From CAYRGY01 sp964424075 (GTDB lineage: Bacteria; Patescibacteriota; Gracilibacteria; UBA1369): 63,208 bases of DNA. Made by a program: the position numbers and the translations under genes. A model generated the notes under the pieces. The model was not told where the DNA came from. It ran no database searches and saw only the letters and a program-made list of their open reading frames with translations. Shown in pieces: positions 27,147-35,970 of the stretch. Numbering within the stretch: position 1 is the stretch's first letter; each line of letters opens with the position of its first letter. The stretch is from the NCBI GenBank assembly GCA_964424075.1, contig CAYRGY010000007.1, positions 1-63,208 of the forward strand, in the 5' to 3' direction.

Positions 27147-27159
27147 TTGATTATAATAT

Positions 27160-27744
27160 ATGGAAATAAAAGAGGTTGCAGATTTTTTCTTTGAACTAGG
27201 GCAGATGCGTCGTGTACGACATGAGGGATTCAAGATGATTGGCGTGCATCAGCCTGATTCAATTGCTGAACATTCATTGCGTGCCGCTCAGATCGGTTAT
27301 TTTTTGGCTCATCTGGAAGGTTATCAAAATCCTGATGAGGTAGTGACAACTTTAGTATTTCATGATGTGCCGGAAACGCGTGTCGGTGACGTGCATAAAG
27401 TTGGAGCGCGCTATGTGCAAAAAGATGAAGAAGCAGCTTTGCGGGACCAGTTTGAAAGATTTGAAGATCTGGGTAGAGTTGTGATTGAACGTTGGAAAGC
27501 CTATGAAGATCGCCTTAATCAAGTCGGTGTGATTGCCAAAGATGCAGACTACCTGGAAATGGCATTTATGGCATCAGAATATTTGCAAACCGGTTTTGAA
27601 GGTGCTCAGGATTGGCTTAATAATATTGAAAAAGCTCTTAGAACTGGAACTGCACAACAAATTTTTGAAGTGCTAAGAGATACTGACCTGAATGATTGGT
27701 ATCAGGGGCTCAAAAAACTGCCACAAACTCATGATAAAACTTAA
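27160..27744 (+). CDS. HD-domain phosphohydrolase, YfbR/HDDC2-like
   Basis: 194 residues with the HD fold: SIAEHSLRAAQIGYFL (first His), LVFHDVPETRVGD (His-Asp pair followed by P-E), and a distal Asp in IAKDADYLEMAFMA. This arrangement matches the YfbR/HDDC2 group, metal-dependent 5'-nucleotidases of deoxynucleoside monophosphates; substrate here is inferred from family only. The catalytic residues are all present. Followed after 10 bases by an RDD membrane protein. Confidence 0.8.
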   Translation: MEIKEVADFFFELGQMRRVRHEGFKMIGVHQPDSIAEHSLRAAQIGYFLAHLEGYQNPDEVVTTLVFHDVPETRVGDVHKVGARYVQKDEEAALRDQFERFEDLGRVVIERWKAYEDRLNQVGVIAKDADYLEMAFMASEYLQTGFEGAQDWLNNIEKALRTGTAQQIFEVLRDTDLNDWYQGLKKLPQTHDKT

Positions 27745-27754
27745 CCAAAAATAA

Positions 27755-28192
27755 ATGTCTGATGAAATTCGTGTTTCCAAAGGAAACTATAAATACGCTA
27801 GCTTTTGGATTCGCTTGCTGGCGCTAATAATTGATAAAGCGATAATTTTTCTGGTAGTATTCTTATTCTCAGGTCTGAACATAGATGCTTTTTCTGGTGA
27901 TATTAGTCAACTAATTGCTCAAACTTGGCATTACAACTTAGTATTTTTTGTCTATTTATTGTTAATGTGGATATGGCTTTCCAAGTCACTTGGCATGTTG
28001 ATTTTGAAGATTAGAATTGTTGATGCTGGCTCGGGCGCTAAAATGAAACCACTGCAGGCAATTATTCGTTTGTTAGGTTATGTTTTGAGTGTGGCTGTCG
28101 CATTAATCGGGTTTATTTGGATGGCTTTCCACCCCAAAAAGCAAGGTTGGATGGACCTTATAGCCAAAACGTATGTAGTTTATAAGCGTTAG
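27755..28192 (+). CDS. RDD family membrane protein
   Basis: 145 residues with the RDD pattern: YASFWIRLLALIIDKAIIFL (the Arg and Asp of the family motif), a second hydrophobic segment YNLVFFVYLLLMWIWLSKSL, the family's G-M-x-I-L-K-I-R-I-V-D signature, and a C-terminal hydrophobic segment followed by KKQGWMDLIAKTYVV. Family function is poorly defined (ion exchange or transport has been proposed for some members). Probably co-transcribed with the HD hydrolase. Confidence 0.8.
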   Translation: MSDEIRVSKGNYKYASFWIRLLALIIDKAIIFLVVFLFSGLNIDAFSGDISQLIAQTWHYNLVFFVYLLLMWIWLSKSLGMLILKIRIVDAGSGAKMKPLQAIIRLLGYVLSVAVALIGFIWMAFHPKKQGWMDLIAKTYVVYKR

Positions 28193-28257
28193 TTTTTGGA
28201 AAAGATGTCGGCCTCATGTGATATCATAAAGGTCGAACAGCTTACGCGTGAGACATA

Positions 28258-28334
28258 TGGTGCACCCGGAGGGATTCGAACCCCCGACACCCGGTTCCGA
28301 AGACCGGTGCTCTATCCAGCTGAGCTACGAGTGC
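28258..28334 (-). tRNA. tRNA-Arg (anticodon UCG), CCA encoded
   Basis: Full cloverleaf on the minus strand: acceptor GCACTCG/CGGGTGC, D arm GCTC...GAGC, anticodon stem CCGGT/ACCGG with loop CTTCGGA (anticodon TCG), variable GTGTC, T arm GGGGG-TTCGAAT-CCCTC, discriminator A and encoded CCA. 77 nt. Reads CGA/CGN arginine codons. Confidence 0.97.
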
Positions 28335-28363
28335 ATAATTTAGTGCGATGAGCAAGTAGGCGA

Positions 28364-28392
28364 ATTGTAGAGCATTACTTTGCTTTTGTCAT
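28364..28392 (-). promoter_or_regulatory. Promoter for tRNA-Arg
   Basis: On the minus strand ATGACA (28387-28392), 17 nt, TACAAT (28364-28369), about 30 bases before the tRNA 5' end. It overlaps the plus-strand promoter at 28380-28408, so the two may interfere. Confidence 0.5.
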
Positions 28393-28408
28393 GCTTTTTT
28401 TGTATAAT
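28380..28408 (+). promoter_or_regulatory. Sigma-70 promoter for 28430-28786
   Basis: TTGCTT (28380-28385), 17 nt, TATAAT (28403-28408), 21 bases before the ATG. Overlaps the divergent tRNA-Arg promoter. Confidence 0.65.
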
Positions 28409-28429
28409 GTAATGAATTGACCCTAAAAA

Positions 28430-28786
28430 ATGACTAATAATAATAAAAAATTAATAACGTACGGATCTGCAGCTGTTGTGGCTGTGATTTTGGTGTTTAT
28501 GTTTTTTGTCAGTGATGGTTCTGTTTTGCAAGGAAATTTGGGTAATGTGGCTCGCCCTTCACAGAGTCTACAGGAAAATTCAGCAGAGGATATTCAGACT
28601 CAATTGGAGCAAATAGAAGCTCATGTTGCTAATGTGGATATTGCCTTGGATGAATTAACTGATGAATTGAATTTGCTAAAGACAAGGCATGATTTAAGTT
28701 TCCCGACCTTTACAGAAAATCTCGAGAACCTACAAGCAGAAGTTGAGGTCCTCGAGAATCGAGTTTCTAGTTTAGAAGGGAATTAA
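28430..28786 (+). CDS. Small membrane-anchored coiled-coil protein
   Basis: 118 residues, not recognised. One N-terminal transmembrane segment (about residues 10-27, YGSAAVVAVILVFMFFV), a short polar linker, then heptad-like repeats rich in Leu, Glu and Asn (QLEQIEAHVANVDIALDEL and NLQAEVEVLENRVSSLE) that predict a coiled coil outside the cytoplasm. The architecture recalls FtsB/FtsL-like or other tethered coiled coils, but no family match is claimed. Its stop abuts the convergent secDF stop without a gap. Confidence 0.65.
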   Translation: MTNNNKKLITYGSAAVVAVILVFMFFVSDGSVLQGNLGNVARPSQSLQENSAEDIQTQLEQIEAHVANVDIALDELTDELNLLKTRHDLSFPTFTENLENLQAEVEVLENRVSSLEGN

Positions 28787-31700
28787 TTATTTGTTTCGCC
28801 AATTATACCAGTCGACTAGGAATGGGCTGGCAATAAAGATTGATGAATAGGTTCCGATCAAAATTCCCAGCAATAAGGCGATGTTGAAGAATCGAATCGA
28901 TTCTGCTCCGATAATTGCTAATGCGAGTAATGCTAAAGCAGTTGTTATTGATGTGTTGATGGAGCGTGAAACAGTTTCATTAACTGCAATATTAGTAATG
29001 TCTTCAAATTCCTGACCTTTGGCTGGTGCTTTGAGTCTTTCACGTAAGCGGTCAAGTACGACAATAGTGTCATGTACAGAGAAACCCATGGTAGTTAAAA
29101 GTGCGGTGATAAATAGGGCATCAATTTCTACTCCCATTAGTCCGCCTAAGAAAATATAGATTCCCAGCATAATGATAATGTCGTGGAAAAGAGCAACGAT
29201 AGCGGTTAGACCGAATTTCCATTTGCCGACAGATTTTGGTACTCGACGGAAAGCGAAAGCAATATAGAAGATGATAGCAATAGCGGCGATGATAACTGCG
29301 ATGATGGCTTTATAACGCATACTTTCGCCGACGGTTGGACCTACTGATTGAAAACGAGTTTCTTCCAGCTCACCAAAGCGAGATTGGAACTCATTAATGA
29401 TGAGGTCATGTTGATCACTGGTAATATCACGTGTCTTGATAATAATAGATTCATTGCTGGTGATGACTACCGGAGTTCCCAAATCAAGAGTTTGAGCTTC
29501 TACTGCAGATAGTTCAGCATCAGATGAGCTCTTGGTTTCAAAGACTGGGTTTCCTTCTTGATCAGTTGTTACAACAATTTCAGTGGTTGGGACTTCTTCT
29601 GAAGCTTGTTCTGGGTTTTGTTCTGATACTTCTTCTGCTACTTCTGCAGTATAGTCTTCCATAGTAGGCTCAACTTGATCGGCGTTAGCTTGAATTTCAG
29701 TAAGCGCATCGGTTACTTGTTGATTGGTTATAGTTTCTTGGAATTTTATTTCCATTAATGTTCCTCCGGTAAAATCTAAGCCGGGTTTTAGTCCAAAAAT
29801 TCCCAAGCCAACTAATGAAGCTATTATAAGAATTGCGGAAACTACATATGAGATTTTGCGTGTTTTAATGATAGGCCAGATTTTGGCATTTTGTTTTTTC
29901 GGAGTGCCAAAAAAGGTGGCTGATTCACCAAATTTAGTTCCAACAAAACTCTTAAGGAGGATGCGGGTAATAGTGATGGCGCTGAACATGGAAACTAGAA
30001 TACCGGCAGCCAAGTTGAAGGCGAATCCTTGAATTATAGATGAACCGAAATAGAAGAGAATGGCACAAGTGATGAGCGAGGAGAAATTTGAATCTTTGAT
30101 AGAACTCCAAGCACGGTCGAAACCTACTTTAATGGCGCTTTCCAGTGGCCGACCGTCACGTAATTCTTCTTTTACACGTTCGAAAATCAAAATATTAGCA
30201 TCAACAGCCATACCAATTGATAGGATGACACCAGCAACACCGGCAAGAGTTAGAACAACCGGAGTTGAGAGTAGGAAGCTGAAGAAGAATAAAACAAAAC
30301 AGTTTAAGACTAGTGAAACCAGTTTTTCGGGTCCCGAGTCTTTTCCATTGAGTATGGCTAAAATGAGATAAATGAAAACTGCGATTGCCAAAGGAAGAGA
30401 GATGTACAGTGGCATGGCAACCTTAATCAAGAATACCAAAATAGCGGTGTAAACAAACAATGCCAGGGAGGCTAAAATTCCTGCTCCACGGTAGTAAATA
30501 ACCATGAAGATAAAAATTAAGCCAAGACCGATTAGTCCGGCTTCAAGACTGCTGGTTAGGGCATCTTGTCCCAGTGAAGCTCCGATGCTGTATTGTCCAA
30601 CTAAAATGATTGGAGCGGGAATGGCACCTGTATTGAGGTCACGGGCAAGTTCTTCTGCTTCACGAATGCTAAAATTTCCGCTGATTACTGCGTTACCTCC
30701 GGAAATTTTTTGATTAACATTGGGAGCGGAAACCAGTTCTCCACCAACAAAAATAGCTAAAGGTTTGTTAATGTTTTTCTCAGTCAATCTCTCAAACATT
30801 TCTGCACCTTCTGCATTGAAAGATATGGAAACTATCGGTTGGACTAAATCATCAAATTCGACATTGGCCCGTTGGAAATATCTGCCGTCCAAACCTGTTG
30901 CTGCCCAAGGATCATCTGCCGAATTATAGAAAATGGTAGCGATTTTATATTGCGTTTCACTACGAGTTTCATTGATGGCTGTTTTTATTTCTCGAGCTTT
31001 GATGATATGAAATCCAAGTGGACTTTCCAGAACTTCACTGATTTGCCCAACTTCATTAAAGGCAATTGCTGTGTCAGCAACTTCTTTGGTAAAAGTTTCT
31101 GAGGCAACGGCGGTTTCAATCACAGGAGCGGCAATTTCTCCTCCATTTTCTTTAGTAGTTGCGTTGTCTGAATATTCTTGAGCTAAACTTGCAAAGGTGG
31201 GCTGATTGTCTATTTCCTCAGTGCTAGCACCTTCAACAGCTTCCACTTCGGGAGCGGGAGCATTTTCTGCATCAATAACTTTTTGCCTTACTTCTTCGGC
31301 TAAGGCTCTGGCTTCATCTTTGCTGCGTTCAACACCTTCGGGAACTGTGGATACTTCGTTGTGCGCAATTAAAATTTCAGAAATATATACTTTACGCGGT
31401 TCGTTATATTCTCTTTCTGCTTCTTGTTTTTCTAACAGTTTTACTAAATAGAATCCGTTTTGTTGGACAATTTCACCTGCAGGACTGACTGTCATTTCTC
31501 CTTCTGGTTCTAAAAGTTGATCGGCAATTTGTCCCGGTTCTAATTGAGGAATAGCTTCCTGGAAGGCGCCTGATAATTGGTCAATATAGCGGAATTCAGT
31601 CTCTGATGAATAGCGGACGGTTTGAGGATTGGCTTGCGATTCCTCTAGTCCAAATACTTCAAAATTATTCTCTATCTTTACTTTTTCCAGCGCAGCTTCA

Positions 31701-32152
31701 GCTTGTTTGCGGATTTCTTCAGCGTGATTTGGATCGGGCTCTTCCCTTAATTCTTTAAATTCAAGTTGAATTGTTTTTCCAACAGTGGCTTTGGCTTCTT
31801 CCATATCTTTGATGCCGGCTAATTCTACGATGATGTGATTTTCATCTCCTACAACTGATGAGTAAATATTTGGTTCAGCGACTCCAAGTCCGTTAATACG
31901 TTTGCTAATTACATTGATAATTCCGTTGACGATGGTATTGCGGTCAGCTTCGGGAACTTTGCGGAGATCAATTTTATAGTCCAGTTGTGTTCCACCCTGC
32001 AAATCAAGTCCAAGACTGATTTTGGAATTGGTTATGCTGTCCGGCAGGAAGGGGATAAGCTGTTTTTGAGTATCTCCTGGTAAATTAAAGAGCGTGAAAC
32101 CGGCTGCAAAGAGTAGAATTAGACCGGAATACAGGAAGCGACGGGTATTCAT
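28787..32152 (-). CDS. secDF: SecD-SecF fusion with parvulin-like insertion
   Basis: 1121 residues, against about 740-750 for a normal SecDF fusion. SecD part: N-terminal helix, then ISLGLDLQGGTQLDYKIDLR (residues 45-64), the P1 domain, and transmembrane block 530-740 with GMAVDANILIFERVKEELRDG (D1 motif and amphipathic helix). SecF part from about residue 757: GLKPGLDFTGGTLMEI, a P4 domain enlarged by an acidic linker (about 825-885), GPTVGESM, and six helices with a second motif SVHDTIVVLDRLRERL. SecDF uses the proton gradient to pull exported proteins through SecYEG. Residues about 150-395 are not SecD: they contain a parvulin-like unit (ISEILIAH, FASLAQEYSDN, GGEI, GQISEV, GFHIIKARE) and an earlier half-unit ending GFYLVKLLEK. 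Last gene of the ruvC-secDF gene run. Confidence 0.92.
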   Translation of the reverse strand: MNTRRFLYSGLILLFAAGFTLFNLPGDTQKQLIPFLPDSITNSKISLGLDLQGGTQLDYKIDLRKVPEADRNTIVNGIINVISKRINGLGVAEPNIYSSVVGDENHIIVELAGIKDMEEAKATVGKTIQLEFKELREEPDPNHAEEIRKQAEAALEKVKIENNFEVFGLEESQANPQTVRYSSETEFRYIDQLSGAFQEAIPQLEPGQIADQLLEPEGEMTVSPAGEIVQQNGFYLVKLLEKQEAEREYNEPRKVYISEILIAHNEVSTVPEGVERSKDEARALAEEVRQKVIDAENAPAPEVEAVEGASTEEIDNQPTFASLAQEYSDNATTKENGGEIAAPVIETAVASETFTKEVADTAIAFNEVGQISEVLESPLGFHIIKAREIKTAINETRSETQYKIATIFYNSADDPWAATGLDGRYFQRANVEFDDLVQPIVSISFNAEGAEMFERLTEKNINKPLAIFVGGELVSAPNVNQKISGGNAVISGNFSIREAEELARDLNTGAIPAPIILVGQYSIGASLGQDALTSSLEAGLIGLGLIFIFMVIYYRGAGILASLALFVYTAILVFLIKVAMPLYISLPLAIAVFIYLILAILNGKDSGPEKLVSLVLNCFVLFFFSFLLSTPVVLTLAGVAGVILSIGMAVDANILIFERVKEELRDGRPLESAIKVGFDRAWSSIKDSNFSSLITCAILFYFGSSIIQGFAFNLAAGILVSMFSAITITRILLKSFVGTKFGESATFFGTPKKQNAKIWPIIKTRKISYVVSAILIIASLVGLGIFGLKPGLDFTGGTLMEIKFQETITNQQVTDALTEIQANADQVEPTMEDYTAEVAEEVSEQNPEQASEEVPTTEIVVTTDQEGNPVFETKSSSDAELSAVEAQTLDLGTPVVITSNESIIIKTRDITSDQHDLIINEFQSRFGELEETRFQSVGPTVGESMRYKAIIAVIIAAIAIIFYIAFAFRRVPKSVGKWKFGLTAIVALFHDIIIMLGIYIFLGGLMGVEIDALFITALLTTMGFSVHDTIVVLDRLRERLKAPAKGQEFEDITNIAVNETVSRSINTSITTALALLALAIIGAESIRFFNIALLLGILIGTYSSIFIASPFLVDWYNWRNK

Positions 32153-32178
32153 AGCAAAAATAGTTATTTTTAATTTTA

Positions 32179-32562
32179 TTAATTAGTACGATTATAGTCG
32201 TCCGATAGTCTTACAACGTCATCAAGATGATTGGTGGATACCTCCAGAATCACCGAATCAATAAGACCTTCAGCGCGGTGGACAGTATAAGGATAAACAT
32301 CAAATTTGTCACCAGGATTTAAAATTATCTCTTGCAAGTTTTGCTCATCCTTTCCAAAAGTAAATTTAACTTGTCCGGATATTAGGAATTGGGTTTCAGT
32401 TTTCTGTTCATGATATTGTAGTGAATAGCGATGACCGGCGCTAATATGCAATAGTTTGCCTGCATAGTCTTCAGTGTGAGCGAACCAGATTTCTTTACCC
32501 CAAGGTTTTGCTTTGGTTTGAATGGCAATTTGATGTTTCAGAGGATCTAGGTGTTTGGACAT
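32179..32562 (-). CDS. Cupin, mannose-6-phosphate isomerase type II domain
   Basis: 127 residues matching the C-terminal isomerase cupin of bifunctional ManC/AlgA: KPWGKEIWFAHTEDYAGKLL, H-I-S-A-G-H-R-Y-S-L-Q-Y-H-E (metal-binding His pair), TETQFLISGQ, and GDKFDVYPYTVHRAEG (third His). It would interconvert fructose-6-P and mannose-6-P. The matching guanylyltransferase is the adjacent gene, so the two domains that are usually fused are split here into abutting ORFs. A small nucleotide-sugar cupin with another substrate remains possible. Confidence 0.78.
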   Translation of the reverse strand: MSKHLDPLKHQIAIQTKAKPWGKEIWFAHTEDYAGKLLHISAGHRYSLQYHEQKTETQFLISGQVKFTFGKDEQNLQEIILNPGDKFDVYPYTVHRAEGLIDSVILEVSTNHLDDVVRLSDDYNRTN

Positions 32563-33639
32563 TTAGGTTAAGTCAGGATGTTTTTCTTTAATTTGAGCAA
32601 TTAATGATTTGATATTCGAGCTTTTGCTCTTATCAGCTATCAATAATGTGTCGCCTGTGTCGACAATAATTAAATTATCAACTCCGATAGTAGCGATTAA
32701 TTTATTCTTAGGTCCGTAAATTAAGGAATTGGAAGTTTCTTCTCCCAGATGCTGCCCTTTAACGACATTGGATCCGTGATGAGCTGATAATTCACTCCAG
32801 AGAGATTCCCAGGTTCCAATATCATTCCAGCCCAAATCAGCCGGGATGATGCGAACTTCTTCCGGGTCAACTTTTTCCATAATAGCATAGTCTACAGAAA
32901 TTTTCTCAGCTTGAGGGTAAAGTTTGGCTACGATTTCTGCTTCTTCTGGTGTTCCGAAACTAGCGCTCATTTGTTCTATTAATTGATGTGTTTCGGGTTG
33001 GAATTGGCGATATTTATCCAAAATGGTATTTACTTTCCAGACATAAAGTCCAGTGTTCCAAAGATAGCTATTATATTTAAGGAATTTTTTGGCGGTAGCC
33101 AAATCGGGTTTTTCTACAAATTTCTCGAATTTATGAATGGCGATGTCATCGATTTCTTGAATCTGTTTTCCAATTTTAACATAGCCAAGATTAACATTCG
33201 GGTAATTGGCTTTTACTTCAATAATATTTAAAGTATTGTTTTCTTCAGCCAATTGTTCGGCAATTTTTAGTTTTTTCTGCAGCTCTTCAATATCCTGAAT
33301 TAAATGGTCTGCATAAATTACAGCCATAATAGATTCGGGATCGCGATGAGCCAATTTTGCGGCTATGTAGCCTATGCAGGGAGCAGTGTCGCGAAGGGCC
33401 GGTTCAATCAGAATGTTTTCTTCCGGCATTAAACCTTTGGTTTGTTCGGCGACAATATCTTTATAGTCTTCAATAGTGGCTACAAAAATATCTTCCGGAC
33501 TTTGAAAATGTAGCCTTTCGATTGTTTCCTGCAACATAGTTTTATCACTGACCAGACTTTGGAATTGTTTTGGCTTGTTTTTACGGCTCATAGGCCATAG
33601 TCGGGTGCCGGCTCCACCTGCTAGAATGACAGTTTTCAT
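32563..33639 (-). CDS. manC: Mannose-1-phosphate guanylyltransferase
   Basis: 358 residues. N-terminal nucleotidyltransferase signature MKTVILAGGAGTRLWPMSRKNKPKQF, then EPALRDTAPCIGYIAAKLAH, a central E-K-P (FEKFVEKPDLATAKKFL), YLWNTGLYVWKV, and the family's later V-D-Y-A-I-M-E-K and GWNDIGTWESLW. It makes GDP-mannose from mannose-1-P and GTP for surface glycans. The isomerase domain is encoded separately by the next gene. It starts 7 bases after the prepilin peptidase gene. Confidence 0.92.
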   Translation of the reverse strand: MKTVILAGGAGTRLWPMSRKNKPKQFQSLVSDKTMLQETIERLHFQSPEDIFVATIEDYKDIVAEQTKGLMPEENILIEPALRDTAPCIGYIAAKLAHRDPESIMAVIYADHLIQDIEELQKKLKIAEQLAEENNTLNIIEVKANYPNVNLGYVKIGKQIQEIDDIAIHKFEKFVEKPDLATAKKFLKYNSYLWNTGLYVWKVNTILDKYRQFQPETHQLIEQMSASFGTPEEAEIVAKLYPQAEKISVDYAIMEKVDPEEVRIIPADLGWNDIGTWESLWSELSAHHGSNVVKGQHLGEETSNSLIYGPKNKLIATIGVDNLIIVDTGDTLLIADKSKSSNIKSLIAQIKEKHPDLT

Positions 33640-33646
33640 AAAAAAT

Positions 33647-34483
33647 TTAAGGAATAGGCAAGATGCTTACAGTCATATACCATATAACAATCTGATTGCC
33701 AAAATAAAGACTTAAAAGTGTACCGATAGCTAAAAATGGTGTAAATGGGACGGAATCTTTTTTAGACATTAATTTGAGTCCAATTAAGGTTAAACCAATA
33801 ATGCTACCAATGAGATAGGCGAATACTAAAGCAACTAAGTTTTTTTCTAAGCCAAGTAGGAAGGCCATACCAATTCCAAAAATTATATCACCTGATCCAA
33901 GCCATTTGCCCTTGGATAAAAGCCATTGGCCTCCAAAAAAGAACAGATTGATCAGTAATGCATAAAGAACACTGGCTGAGGTGAGTTTCATACTGATAAA
34001 CGGCCCCAGTAGACAAATAAAAACCCAAGCCAGCAGGAACCAATTCGGAATAGCCTTGATTTTTAGATCAGCAAAACTGATAGCTAGTAGGATAATCGAT
34101 AGCAGACTTAAATAGGCGAAATTGAAAATTAAATTAAGATAGTGTCCTGAGATCAGGTAGAAATCAAAGCCGGCATGATAATTTATTAAAATAAAATTGG
34201 CTAGAAATACTAGCCCGGTGATGAGTTCGTATAGTGGATACTCTATACTGATTTTTTTTCCGCAATAGCGGCATTTGCCGTTCAAAAACAAATAGCTGAA
34301 TAGCGGAATTAAATCGATGGCTGCCAAACGATGCTTGCAATGGGGGCATTGGGAATTGCCGAAAATGATGCCGGTTTCTTCTTTAATGGCACGATTAACC
34401 ATTACACTTAAAAAACTTCCGAAAGCTGTTCCGAGAATAAAAACAAGCAAGGACTGAAAAATTGGAAGGAGTGTGGAAACCAT
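33647..34483 (-). CDS. pilD: Type IV prepilin peptidase/methyltransferase
   Basis: 278 residues of the A24A family. N-terminal methyltransferase part: FGSFLSVMVNRAIKEE, then a zinc site with two CxxC pairs (CPHC...CRYC) and the SIEYPLYELITGL motif. Peptidase part: the two catalytic Asp regions ISFADLKIKAIPNW and LGSGDIIFGIGMAFLLG within eight transmembrane helices. It cleaves and N-methylates type IV pilin-like precursors at the membrane. No pilin or assembly ATPase lies in this window. Its ATG overlaps the TPR gene's stop by one base. Confidence 0.92.
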   Translation of the reverse strand: MVSTLLPIFQSLLVFILGTAFGSFLSVMVNRAIKEETGIIFGNSQCPHCKHRLAAIDLIPLFSYLFLNGKCRYCGKKISIEYPLYELITGLVFLANFILINYHAGFDFYLISGHYLNLIFNFAYLSLLSIILLAISFADLKIKAIPNWFLLAWVFICLLGPFISMKLTSASVLYALLINLFFFGGQWLLSKGKWLGSGDIIFGIGMAFLLGLEKNLVALVFAYLIGSIIGLTLIGLKLMSKKDSVPFTPFLAIGTLLSLYFGNQIVIWYMTVSILPIP

Positions 34484-35970
34484 TATTGTTCGAGCAGATT
34501 AGCTTGTAAGATTTTATTGAATCGATCGGCAGCAACTTGACTGACTCCATTGCCTTCTCCGAGGGAATGCGCTTTCCGGTAAAAGTTGACGGCATTTTTA
34601 TATTGTTTTTTTTGTTCAAATAGCAGGCCGTAATTCAGATAGACTGCATCTAAATAGGGATCCATGGCCATAGCTGTTTTAAGCTGACTTTCTGCTTGTT
34701 CAAATTCTCCATTATAAATCAAGGACCAAGCCATCAGATTATGACTCATGGCATTATCCGGGTGATGCTTCAAAGCACTTTCAGCCAACACCAGCGCTCT
34801 TTCCGGATTATTTAGTTTTTCAATATAAAGCCAGATTGGTCGAATATAGTAATCAACGTCTTCATGATTATAGCTAATCAATTTTTCATAATTCTTGGCT
34901 GAAAGTTCATGGTTTTGCATTTGTAGGTGAATCTCAGCCAGTTTTTGTACTATATAAATTTCAGGTTCAAAGCCAAGTTCTTGTGCTTTGGTAAGATAAT
35001 TCTCTGCTTTTTCAAAATCATTAACAGAGTAATATGCTAGACCAAGGAAGAAATTACTTTCTGCTTTGAGCGGATCAAGTGTGATCGCTCTTTCCAATGC
35101 TTCAATGGCGTCAGGATATTGTTCTAGTTTTAAATAAGCATAACCGAGCAAGATCCAAGCATCGCGATAGTCTACTTTTTCGCGGGTAATCTCAAATAAC
35201 ATAGGAATCGAAATTTGATATTCCTCAGCTTGATTGAAACATCGTGCTAATAAAACACTTAAATGAACTGTTGGGGAATCGGCATTGTATTGATATTCAC
35301 TGTATGAATTTTGAAAGCAACGCGCATTGTTGGTAATTCGCGGATCAGTATTCATGTCAATCGTAGCCTTCAGTTGAGCTTTTGCTCGATCGTGATCACC
35401 CGTATAAGCTGCCAATAGGCCTTGATAGTATTTAATTTTTTGAGTTCCACCTTCAAGTGAATCAAAAAGTTCTTTAGCTTTGGATAATTCTCGTTGAGCA
35501 ATATAACTTTGTCCTAAATATATGTGTGCATCATTATTGCCGGGGTCAAGTCTGAGTATATGCTCAAACATTGCTTGTGCTTTGCTGTAATTGCCGTCAG
35601 CCAAATAAATTTTACCAATTTGATATAGTGGGCTTAAATTTGAAGGATCTTTTTGATAGGCAGCTTGATATTCAGCAACCGCTAAGGTAGGGAATCCGCC
35701 TTTTTCCAAAAGATTAGCTCTGGCGATGCTCTGTTCATAACTTTTAGCTCTCGATACTTTTTTCTCCTGTAATTCTTCAGGAAGCCGGGCTGCTTCTTCC
35801 TCCAGTTTGGCTGCTTCAACTTGAGCTAAATTATCTTCCGGATTGAGTTCAATGGTAGGGGTAGTATTAACTTTTGGTGTGAAAGGGGGTAAATCAAAAA
35901 CATATAAAAAAGCTAGCACGAATAGTGCAATGGAGATCAGCAGAAACAGATTGATGATTTTTTTAAGCAT
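34483..35970 (-). CDS. Membrane-anchored TPR-repeat protein
   Basis: 495 residues. One N-terminal transmembrane helix (INLFLLISIALFVLAFLYVF), a charged linker, then about nine to ten tetratricopeptide repeats from residue 95 to the end, for example LYQIGKIYLADGNYSKAQAM, DAHIYLGQSYIAQRELSKAK, NFFLGLAYYSVNDFEKAENY and AVYLNYGLLFEQKKQYKNAV. TPRs mediate protein-protein contacts; with prepilin peptidase directly downstream a scaffold role in pilus or envelope assembly is plausible but inferred. It overlaps ruvC by 8 bases. Confidence 0.85.
   Translation of the reverse strand: MLKKIINLFLLISIALFVLAFLYVFDLPPFTPKVNTTPTIELNPEDNLAQVEAAKLEEEAARLPEELQEKKVSRAKSYEQSIARANLLEKGGFPTLAVAEYQAAYQKDPSNLSPLYQIGKIYLADGNYSKAQAMFEHILRLDPGNNDAHIYLGQSYIAQRELSKAKELFDSLEGGTQKIKYYQGLLAAYTGDHDRAKAQLKATIDMNTDPRITNNARCFQNSYSEYQYNADSPTVHLSVLLARCFNQAEEYQISIPMLFEITREKVDYRDAWILLGYAYLKLEQYPDAIEALERAITLDPLKAESNFFLGLAYYSVNDFEKAENYLTKAQELGFEPEIYIVQKLAEIHLQMQNHELSAKNYEKLISYNHEDVDYYIRPIWLYIEKLNNPERALVLAESALKHHPDNAMSHNLMAWSLIYNGEFEQAESQLKTAMAMDPYLDAVYLNYGLLFEQKKQYKNAVNFYRKAHSLGEGNGVSQVAADRFNKILQANLLEQ

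Noticed and set aside
27152..27157. TATAAT two bases before the HD hydrolase ATG as its -10 box
   Set aside because: Transcription would start inside the coding region, and no good -35 lies 17 bases upstream. A similar TATTAT two bases before the ATG at 56466 was dismissed for the same reason.
28193..28257. Terminator for the RDD gene before tRNA-Arg
   Set aside because: Only an imperfect short palindrome (TGATATCA) and no T tract are seen. The stretch otherwise holds nothing I can support beyond the weak tRNA-downstream hairpin core.
29724..30371. Plus-strand ORFs opposite secDF
   Set aside because: Antisense shadows of the conserved SecD/SecF membrane domains.
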